Shown piece by piece: positions 41,478 through 47,939 of a stretch of DNA of 55,224 nt. This stretch comes from CAYLPU01 sp964385635. Its GTDB lineage: Bacteria > Chloroflexota > Anaerolineae > B4-G1. The notes under the pieces were generated by a model. The model was not told where the DNA came from. It saw nothing but the letters and a program-made list of their open reading frames with translations, and ran no database searches. Where the stretch lies: positions 1 to 55,224 of the forward strand of contig CAYLPU010000024.1 of the NCBI GenBank assembly GCA_964385635.1, given 5' to 3'. Within the stretch, counting starts at the first letter, position 1; each line of letters begins with the position of its first letter. Position numbers and translations under genes: made by a program.

Positions 41478-42701
41478 TTACTGGTTCAGTCGGAGGCCGG
41501 CGAACTCCAGCGTTTGATTGGGCCGCAGAGTACGCCAGGGTGTCACCTGTCTTTCGTTCCTGCTCGGACTGGCGCCTACCCACTTGCGCAGCAAGACGTT
41601 GTCTACATAACTCCCTTCGTCAGTAACGCTGAAGTCGCTGAAGAAGACGAAAGCGATCCAGATCTGCTCTTCCCCCAGCAGGTTGCCCAGTTGATGGACG
41701 TTGCTAAAATCCACCGGTTCGTCTGTCGTCCAAGTTGACCAGTCGCCTGTGCGACGGTTGCCCTGGAAGTCATTCCCATCAATGGAGACGCCCCAAAAGA
41801 AATAGTCGTGATAATCTCCCTCGGTTTTACTCCACCAATCAAAGGTCAACTCGGCAGCCGTGGCATCGGCCAGGCTGAAAGGGCCGTAGACCATCCAGGC
41901 GTACACGTCATTCGTATACTCGCTGCCACAACCGAGGACCGTATCACCGGCGCCGACACTCCAGGCGCTAAAGGAGCCACCATGGTTCCGGCAGTCCCGT
42001 CTGCTCCAGTAGTAGCGACCGCTGTCCGGGTCATCGTCGTGGACCTCCCAGGTGCTGCCGGAGAAACCTTTCTCGAAATCCTCGTCCAGGATAATGACCC
42101 AGCCGGAGGGCGGCGGATGGTTCCTGATGACCAATGGCAGGTAGACTTCACGTTCACCACCCACAGACACCACGCTTGTGTCAATGTTGTTGTCGGGCGT
42201 ATTGTCCTCTGTGTCCGATATGGTTGCTGTATTGGTGAACGAGAAGCCGATCTCCAGGCTGGGGGAAATCTGACCGTAGATAGTGATCACGCCGCTTCCC
42301 CCGGCCCTCAGCGGCTCGACGTCCCATGTGTAGGATAGAGCGCCGGTCGGTGTGAGGGCGAGTGTGCTGGCAAAGGTCGGAGTTAACACTTCGGTCGGCA
42401 CGATGTCGGTGACGACCACGTGCGCCGCCACCTCGCTGCCGCTGTTGGTAATAGCGAGGGTGAACGTGATGCAATCACCAGGCATGAAGCCGCTGCCGAC
42501 CACTCGCTTGGTGATGCCAACGTCCGGTTGTTCGAGGGCGACCGTGCTCGTGCGCGGGCGGATGACGACATTCTGCAGCACACCTGTTTCAACTGTATAC
42601 TGCGGTGGCATGGGGCCAGCGGACACCCGCGCATTGTCGCCCGAGAAGGCCGCCAGCAGCGCCAGGCAGATCAGTGAGCCCAGTAACGCTCGTGTTTTCA
42701 T
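41478..42701 (-). CDS. Secreted DUF11-domain surface protein with YLPLV motif
   Basis: 407 residues. Signal peptide (LLGSLICLALLAAFSG); a DUF11-type beta domain at 60-170 (VGITKRVVGSGFMPGDCITFTLAITNSG ... NTATISDTEDNTPDN); then VYLPLVIRNHPPPSGW as a linker; then a C-terminal beta-sandwich (DEDFEKGFSGSTWEVHDDD...WMVYGPFSLADATAAELTFDWW). The last domain resembles the jelly-roll modules of secreted peptidases and adhesins. No enzyme motif. It ends with a short tail EFAGLRLNQ. GGGGGA precedes the start. Probably displayed on or released from the cell surface. Confidence 0.8.
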   Translation of the reverse strand: MKTRALLGSLICLALLAAFSGDNARVSAGPMPPQYTVETGVLQNVVIRPRTSTVALEQPDVGITKRVVGSGFMPGDCITFTLAITNSGSEVAAHVVVTDIVPTEVLTPTFASTLALTPTGALSYTWDVEPLRAGGSGVITIYGQISPSLEIGFSFTNTATISDTEDNTPDNNIDTSVVSVGGEREVYLPLVIRNHPPPSGWVIILDEDFEKGFSGSTWEVHDDDPDSGRYYWSRRDCRNHGGSFSAWSVGAGDTVLGCGSEYTNDVYAWMVYGPFSLADATAAELTFDWWSKTEGDYHDYFFWGVSIDGNDFQGNRRTGDWSTWTTDEPVDFSNVHQLGNLLGEEQIWIAFVFFSDFSVTDEGSYVDNVLLRKWVGASPSRNERQVTPWRTLRPNQTLEFAGLRLNQ

Positions 42702-42930
42702 CTGTCATCCCCCTTCGGGAGCCCCAGGCCTGCTGGTAGGTAAGATAACACAGGCTGCGGAGAGGGAACACAGGGCATAGAACTCTGACGGGAGGAGTGA
42801 TAGTCCCGACCGTCTCTTCGTGAACTTCATTATATGTCAGGTGGATGGCAGTGTCAAATATGGTGTCATTGGAGAGTGATTGAGGAGTATGATCTGGCTT
42901 TGCACCACGTGCCCCCTGCTGCCGTTTTTG

Positions 42931-42939
42931 TGCTATAAT
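42931..42939 (+). promoter_or_regulatory. Extended -10 promoter of the amr operon
   Basis: TGCTATAAT, an extended -10 without an obvious -35, lies 19 bases before the ATG at 42959; GGGAGGG follows as ribosome site. Confidence 0.6.
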
Positions 42940-42958
42940 ATAGTTGGGAGGGTCTGTG

Positions 42959-43981
42959 ATGAATAAGGATGCTTATCTCGCCAAATCACTTTCTGGTGGC
43001 ACTGTGCAGTGTCTGGTTTGCGAGCACTTCTGCGCCATCCGGCCTGGTGAGACTGGTAAGTGCGGTGTGCGCCGGAACATTGATAGCACGCTCTACCTGG
43101 TCGTCTATGGGAAACCCATCGCCGTCCACGTGGATCCCATTGAGAAGAAGCCTCTCTTCCATTTTATGCCTCGGGGCGATGTTCTCTCCATCGGTACGTA
43201 CGGCTGTAACTTCCGCTGCCCCTTCTGCCAAAACTGGCACATGTCACAGACGCGCGACTTCGACGCCCAACACGACTATCTGGGACAGCAGGCGATGCCT
43301 GAGGCGCTCGTCAATACCTGTCTCAGAGACCACATCCCGATGATCGCCTACACTTACAACGAGCCTACCGTCTTCTTCGAGTACACCTACGACACCGCCA
43401 GACTGGCCCACGAGCACGGGATCAAGAGTGTTTACGTCTCCAACGGTTACATGTCACAGGCCACGCTCAATATGATCGAACCTTACCTGGACGGTATCAA
43501 CGTGGACCTCAAGGCCTTCACCGAGAAGTTCTATCGCGAGCAGTGCCAGGCGCGGCTGGAACCGGTCAAACGCAACATCGCCCACATCGCCCGCGAGACC
43601 GACATCTGGATTGAGGTCACCACCTTGCTGATCCCCGGCCTCAACGACTCTGAAGACGAACTGCGGGCAATGGCGGAGTGGCTGGCAGAAGTGGACCCAG
43701 AGATGGTCTGGCACGTCACCGCCTTCCACCCCGATTACGAAATGCTCGACCAGCCACGCACCTCTCAACGTGCGCTGGCTCGCGCCTATGAGATCGGCAA
43801 ACAAGCCGGGCTGCACTACGTCTACGTCGGCAACGTGATGGACGCGGATCGGGAGAGTACGTACTGCCCCCAGTGTGGCCAAAAACTGATCCAGCGCCAC
43901 TGGTACAGTGTGAAAGAGTTGTGGCGCGAACGTGGCGTGTGTCACCAGTGCGGCCACGCCATCGCAGGAGTGTGGTCGTAA
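42959..43981 (+). CDS. amrS: AmmeMemoRadiSam system radical SAM enzyme
   Basis: 340 residues. Start at 42959 is set by GGGAGGG six bases upstream. N-terminal cysteines (CLVCEHFCAIRPGETGKCGVRRN) and the radical SAM cluster motif YGCNFRCPFCQNW (CxxxCxxC) near residue 82, followed by AYTYNEPTVFFEY. The C-terminal end is a zinc ribbon (YCPQCGQKL...VCHQCGHAIAG). AmrS makes a 5'-deoxyadenosyl radical for an unknown reaction; it is always found with AmrA and AmrB, as here. The next two genes are the partners. Confidence 0.93.
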   Translation: MNKDAYLAKSLSGGTVQCLVCEHFCAIRPGETGKCGVRRNIDSTLYLVVYGKPIAVHVDPIEKKPLFHFMPRGDVLSIGTYGCNFRCPFCQNWHMSQTRDFDAQHDYLGQQAMPEALVNTCLRDHIPMIAYTYNEPTVFFEYTYDTARLAHEHGIKSVYVSNGYMSQATLNMIEPYLDGINVDLKAFTEKFYREQCQARLEPVKRNIAHIARETDIWIEVTTLLIPGLNDSEDELRAMAEWLAEVDPEMVWHVTAFHPDYEMLDQPRTSQRALARAYEIGKQAGLHYVYVGNVMDADRESTYCPQCGQKLIQRHWYSVKELWRERGVCHQCGHAIAGVWS

Positions 43982-43992
43982 TCAGCAGTCTT

Positions 43993-44023
43993 GTTCATTG
44001 GTTCATTGGTTCGTTGTTCATTG
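43993..44023 (+). repeat. GTTCATTG tandem 8-mers
   Basis: Three GTTCATTG/GTTCGTTG units and a partial fourth fill the gap between amrS and amrB. Slippage-prone spacer without evident function. Confidence 0.8.
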
Positions 44024-44038
44024 ACACGGAGGTGCCTG

Positions 44039-44911
44039 ATGTCCGAGTTGCCTGTTCGCCAACCAGCCTTCGCCGGTCAGTTCTACCCCGGCGACCACAC
44101 GAGTTGTGTCAGGATGATCGAGCAGTGTCTACCTACCGGTCCCAGTCCTGACCTTCCTGAGAAGATCGTCGCTGGCCTGGTGCCCCACGCCGGCTGGGTC
44201 TTCTCGGGCCCTGTCGCCGCCAGAGTCTTTGCCGCTATCCACACCCAGGGCGCGCCTGAGACCTTTGTCCTCCTCAGCGCCGTGCACCGCTGGTCCGCGT
44301 CCCGCCCGGCTATCTACGCCCGTGGCCGTTGGGTCACCCCCTTGGGCGAGATCGAGGTGGACGAGGAACTGGCAGCGGCTGTCCTGGAAGCCGGCGACGG
44401 CCTGCTGGTCAGTTCCTCAGAGGCCCACTCCGGCGAGCACTCCGCTGAGGTGCAGGTGCCTTTCATCCAATACCTCTTCCCCGAGGCAAAGATTCTCTCC
44501 ATCCTGATTCCCCCCGGCGAAGACGCTGCCCGCACCGGAGAGGTCATGGGGCAGGCGGTGAGCGCAGCGCAGAGACCCATTGTCGTCGTCGGCACCACCG
44601 ACCTGACCCACTATGGTTCGACGTACTACGGCTTCGCGCCAGCCGGCACGGGGGAGCAGGCGCTGGAGTGGGTGCGGGCCAACGTTGAGCGAGTCATCGA
44701 TCTCATCTTGGGCCTGCGGGCGGAGGAGATCATCGCTGAGACCGCCACCCACCGTAATGCCTGCGGAGGTGGGGCGGTGGCCGGGACGATCGCCGCCGCC
44801 CGGACGCTGGGGGCGGAGAAGGGCTACCTGCTGGAGTACACTACCAGCCACCACGTTATGCCCCGGGGCCCGGCCACCGACTTTGTCGGCTACGCCGCCA
44901 TCGTCTTCTAA
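44039..44911 (+). CDS. amrB: AmmeMemoRadiSam system protein B (Memo-like)
   Basis: 290 residues. Start at 44039 after GGAGGTG. Memo-family features: RQPAFAGQFYP near the N-terminus, GLVPHAGWVFSGPVAA (His for metal), VLLSAVHRW, SSEAHSGEHSAEVQVPFIQYL, and VVGTTDLTHYG. The fold is related to class III extradiol dioxygenases. The protein probably binds metal, its reaction is unknown. Middle gene of amrS-amrB-amrA. Confidence 0.93.
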   Translation: MSELPVRQPAFAGQFYPGDHTSCVRMIEQCLPTGPSPDLPEKIVAGLVPHAGWVFSGPVAARVFAAIHTQGAPETFVLLSAVHRWSASRPAIYARGRWVTPLGEIEVDEELAAAVLEAGDGLLVSSSEAHSGEHSAEVQVPFIQYLFPEAKILSILIPPGEDAARTGEVMGQAVSAAQRPIVVVGTTDLTHYGSTYYGFAPAGTGEQALEWVRANVERVIDLILGLRAEEIIAETATHRNACGGGAVAGTIAAARTLGAEKGYLLEYTTSHHVMPRGPATDFVGYAAIVF

Positions 44912-44929
44912 ACAGACAGGGGGTCGCCT

Positions 44930-45496
44930 ATGTCTCTTTCATCTGCAGACCGCCGATACTTGCTACGGCTGGCCCGCGAGACCATCATCCGCCACCCGCG
45001 TAGGGAGGGGCCGCCGCCGGTAGACCTGGACACGCTGCCCGAGTCGCTCACCCGCAACGGGGCCAGTTTCGTCACGCTGACCAAGTATGGGCAGTTGCGG
45101 GGCTGCATCGGTTCGCTGGAACCACGCCGCCCACTGGTGCTGGATATGCGAGAAAACGCGGTTAGTGCAGCCTTCCACGATCCTCGCTTTCCCCCTGTGC
45201 GCCCGGATGAGTTGGGCGTCCTGGACATTGAGGTCTCCGTATTGAGTCTCCCTCAGCCGCTTTCCTACGATGGCCCCGACGACCTCATCGCCAGGTTGCG
45301 TCCAGGCGTGGACGGCGTGGTCATTGAGCGCGGCTGGAATCGGGCCACTTTCCTTCCCCAAGTATGGGAGAAGTTGTCAGACCCCCACGAATTCCTGCAG
45401 CACCTGTGCCTCAAGGCCTATCTTCCCTCCGACGCCTACCGCCACCCCGGCCTCGACGTATACACCTACCAGGTGGAAAAGTTTGAGGAAGAATGA
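44930..45496 (+). CDS. amrA: AmmeMemoRadiSam system protein A (AMMECR1 domain)
   Basis: 188 residues of the AMMECR1 domain: ASFVTLTKYGQLRGCIGSLEPRRPLVLDMRENAVSAAFHDPRF with the LRGCIG motif whose Cys is almost invariant, and VVIERGWNRATFLPQVWEK. The role of the domain is unknown in all organisms. Starts 18 bases after amrB; last gene of the operon. A GGGTCTTCC repeat copy follows (45524-45550). Confidence 0.93.
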   Translation: MSLSSADRRYLLRLARETIIRHPRREGPPPVDLDTLPESLTRNGASFVTLTKYGQLRGCIGSLEPRRPLVLDMRENAVSAAFHDPRFPPVRPDELGVLDIEVSVLSLPQPLSYDGPDDLIARLRPGVDGVVIERGWNRATFLPQVWEKLSDPHEFLQHLCLKAYLPSDAYRHPGLDVYTYQVEKFEEE

Positions 45497-45523
45497 GTTC
45501 GAAAACTGGCTCTTTTTGAGCAT

Positions 45524-45550
45524 ATCTACCCCGCGAAATCCGGAAGACCC
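45524..45550 (-). repeat. 27-bp GGGTCTTCCGGATTTCGC repeat, copy 2
   Basis: Exact inverted copy of 32327-32353. It sits between amrA and the convergent hydrolase and touches the hydrolase stop codon. Confidence 0.9.
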
Positions 45551-46320
45551 TACGGGCTCTTTGCAAGGCGTGTGGCCAGGCCCCGCATGTCCCGGCCGCC
45601 GGTGAGAAACTCCCCCAGCAGCCTGCGGAAGCGCTGTGGCTCGTCCACCATCGGGAAGTGGTACGAGTTTTCCATCGGGACATGTCCGGCGGAACCTAGT
45701 CCCTCTAACCAGCGAGGCATCGGCGGCCGGACCACGCGATCATTGACGCCATGCACCAGGAGCAGCGGCACTCGGCACCCTTGCACGAGTGGGCGGAAGG
45801 AGCGTTCTCCTACCTCGCGCGCGGTGCGGGCCACAGCCATCCAGTCGCTGGCGGCCAATCCGTCCCGGGCCAGCCTGTAGCCTGGACCGGAGCGGAAGAA
45901 GCGCGTATAGATGTCTGGCGTGCGTGCCCCCTTGAGCCATTCGTCCACCTGACTACCCATCAGCGGCAAGGCAATCGCCATCAGCCGCTCCACCTGAGGA
46001 ATGCGTACGGCCATAAAGAGGCCCACGACGGCCCCCAACCCGTGCCCCACGACAGCGATGCGCTCTAACTGAAGTTGCTGGATGAACTCGCGCATCTGGC
46101 GTAGATAGCCGTCAATCGAGTACAGATTGGCAGGGCGGCCAGACTGACCAAACCCCCACAGGTCGGGGGCAACAGTGTAACTGGAGACAGGCATAGAGGT
46201 CATCGTGTCGAGCCAGTAGGCAGAAGTGCCGACCCAGGTATGGAGGAAGATCACTGTCTGCTCCCCCCATCCGTACTCCTCGTAGTGGGTTGCCATTTCT
46301 CTGTACCCAGCCTTGGCCAT
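45550..46320 (-). CDS. Alpha/beta-hydrolase-fold protein lacking the nucleophile serine
   Basis: 256 residues with a standard alpha/beta-hydrolase layout: oxyanion turn IFLHTWVGTSAYW near 26, DLWGFGQSG, and the nucleophile elbow near 112, which reads VVGHGLGAVVG where family members have GHSxG. The codon is GGG, not a Ser codon. The acid (HGVNDRVV) and the His (NSYHFPMVDEP) are kept. Without Ser the usual ester hydrolysis should fail; it may be a binding paralogue or use another chemistry. It starts three bases after the DUF3048 gene. Confidence 0.85.
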   Translation of the reverse strand: MAKAGYREMATHYEEYGWGEQTVIFLHTWVGTSAYWLDTMTSMPVSSYTVAPDLWGFGQSGRPANLYSIDGYLRQMREFIQQLQLERIAVVGHGLGAVVGLFMAVRIPQVERLMAIALPLMGSQVDEWLKGARTPDIYTRFFRSGPGYRLARDGLAASDWMAVARTAREVGERSFRPLVQGCRVPLLLVHGVNDRVVRPPMPRWLEGLGSAGHVPMENSYHFPMVDEPQRFRRLLGEFLTGGRDMRGLATRLAKSP

Positions 46321-46323
46321 CTC

Positions 46324-47538
46324 TCACCTCCTGGGGCGTCTGCCCCGCTCTTGCGGCTCAACGATAATCTCAATCTCTCGTTCCCCGGTCGGAATGACCT
46401 CAAAGAAGGTGTTGCCGACCTTCAACGGGATTGGGTCGCCCTCCTTGTCCGTCAGCGTCAGCATGTCCTCCCGCTCCCAGCGCTGCCAGAACCCGTCTAT
46501 CCGCATCCCGTCGCGGAAGATGATCGCGCAGTTGGAGTCCCAGAGCGCGAACTGGATCGAGAGCGCGCCGCCGTGCGGTTCCTCGATGATATCGGTGTTC
46601 CACTGCGGCACGTAGAGCACCACCACGTTGGCCGCGCTGAGTTGCTGCCCGTCGAGCGCGTCGGTGTGCGGAGCACCGTCGCTCCAGCGCAGGTAGCGGC
46701 CGCTGTCCTCGTCGTAGCGCCATTCGGTGTCCTGCCGGTACCACGGGATGTAGACGTAGGCCGCTGGCTCACCCTCGATCGTCGGTTCTTCAGAGAACAC
46801 CATGCCTTCCAGTTCCTGTCTCCCGCTCACGCCGCGCTCCGCCGCCCACTCGCGCAGCAGGGCCGGGTTGGTGAACATCGTGTGCTCCAACGGCACGTTG
46901 CGGCTGAAGTCGCGGTAGAAGACCGGCGCGCCAACGCCGACGCTGGGCGAAGCAACCCTATCGGGATAGAGGTCCGAATCCTTGATCAGCGCCAGAACGC
47001 CGTTGCTGAAGCCGGAGCAGCCCAGGACTGCCTTGTACATCGCCGGGATCTCCAGGTCGATCAGGCGACCGCTACGGCAGGAACCCACCCGCTCCGGGTC
47101 CTTCCCCAGGTAGACCGCAGTCCAGCGGGTGGCAAACCAACCTTCGTTGTAATGCTCGAAGATCAGGTCGGCGCTGTTGATGCCCGCCTGGGGGCGCACG
47201 TACTGAGGCCACGTGTTGGCGATCTTGATTGCCACCGGCACCCGCTCCAGCAGGCTGGGGTCAGACATTACCTCGCCGGTGAGCGGATTGACGTTTTCGG
47301 GCCACGGCGTGGGCGTGGGCATGCGTGTGGGGGTGGGAGTAAGCGTGGGGCTGGGGCTGGCGATTGGAGGCGGAGGCGTTGCCGTCGGCGCAGGGGTATG
47401 AGTCGGTGCAGGAATTGCCTCCACCGTTTCACTACTGCTACAGGCGCCCAGCGTGCCCGAAACGAGCGCCGCCACTACTAACCCGAGGGCGATCTGCGTC
47501 AACACGCGCCGCCACCGCTTGTGCTCCATGTGGCTCAT
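46324..47538 (-). CDS. DUF3048 domain lipoprotein
   Basis: 404 residues. Signal peptide with lipobox LVSGTLGAC; a P/T-rich linker of about 50 residues (PAPTHTPAPTATPPPP) reaching off the membrane; then the DUF3048 (YerB-like) domain: NPLTGEV, VPVAIKIANTWPQYVRPQAGINSADLIFEHYNEG, PERVGSCRSGRLIDL, and the C-terminal WQRWEREDMLTLTD. Function of DUF3048 is unknown. GGAGGT lies nine bases before the ATG at 47538. Likely co-transcribed with the hydrolase-like gene. Confidence 0.9.
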   Translation of the reverse strand: MSHMEHKRWRRVLTQIALGLVVAALVSGTLGACSSSETVEAIPAPTHTPAPTATPPPPIASPSPTLTPTPTRMPTPTPWPENVNPLTGEVMSDPSLLERVPVAIKIANTWPQYVRPQAGINSADLIFEHYNEGWFATRWTAVYLGKDPERVGSCRSGRLIDLEIPAMYKAVLGCSGFSNGVLALIKDSDLYPDRVASPSVGVGAPVFYRDFSRNVPLEHTMFTNPALLREWAAERGVSGRQELEGMVFSEEPTIEGEPAAYVYIPWYRQDTEWRYDEDSGRYLRWSDGAPHTDALDGQQLSAANVVVLYVPQWNTDIIEEPHGGALSIQFALWDSNCAIIFRDGMRIDGFWQRWEREDMLTLTDKEGDPIPLKVGNTFFEVIPTGEREIEIIVEPQERGRRPRR

Positions 47539-47577
47539 CCTGATCTACCTCCACGTGGGATTACCGCAACGCGGTGT

Positions 47578-47586
47578 ATTATAGCA
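47578..47586 (-). promoter_or_regulatory. Extended -10 promoter of the DUF3048 operon
   Basis: Minus strand TGCTATAAT, about 40 bases upstream of the lipoprotein ATG at 47538; -35 weak. Confidence 0.55.
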
Positions 47587-47621
47587 CAAGCGGGGCGTGC
47601 GGCAACCGTTTGAGACCACTC

Positions 47622-47650
47622 TTGCCCCCCATTTCCTTTTGCTGTACAAT
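47622..47650 (+). promoter_or_regulatory. Promoter before the decayed ATPase and methylase-like gene
   Basis: TTGCCC (47622-47627), 17-base spacer, TACAAT (47645-47650). It drives the remnant and presumably the methylase-like gene at 47936. It is divergent to the DUF3048 promoter, about 40 bases apart. Confidence 0.55.
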
Positions 47651-47939
47651 ACCGTCAGCCGATTGTTTTTCCCTTCGACCAGGCCGGCTTCCTCACCGTC
47701 TATCTGGACATTGAGGAGACGCTCGACCTGGCCGACGTGGAGTACCTGGATGTGCTGGTGGCCGTCGCCCGCGCCAGGAAACTCCGCATTTCTGATAACT
47801 GGTCAAGGTCATCGGTGACCGGTTCGCCGAGATAGCGTTGACCGAAGAGGAGCAGCGCGACGTGGACCTGACGCTCCAGACAGAGTACGGCGTGGGCCCC
47901 AATGTGGAGATGGGGCAGCCCTTCGATTGGAAGAGATGA
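47651..47939 (+). pseudogene. Decayed ATPase-like remnant upstream of the methylase-like gene
   Basis: Reading from about 47670: FDQAGFLTVYLDIEETLDLADVEYLDVLVAVARA, then a frameshift near 47797, then VIGDRFAEIALTEEEQRDVDLTL...VEMGQPFDWKR with TGA overlapping the next ATG (ATGA). The first part looks like the strand/helix after a P-loop in AAA-type ATPases; the P-loop itself is gone. The preserved promoter and overlap suggest it was the first gene of an operon with the methylase-like gene. Family assignment is tentative. Confidence 0.5.

Noticed and set aside
46240..47481. 413-codon plus-strand frame opposite the DUF3048 gene
   Set aside because: Shadow of a lipoprotein gene with a signal peptide and a recognised domain.
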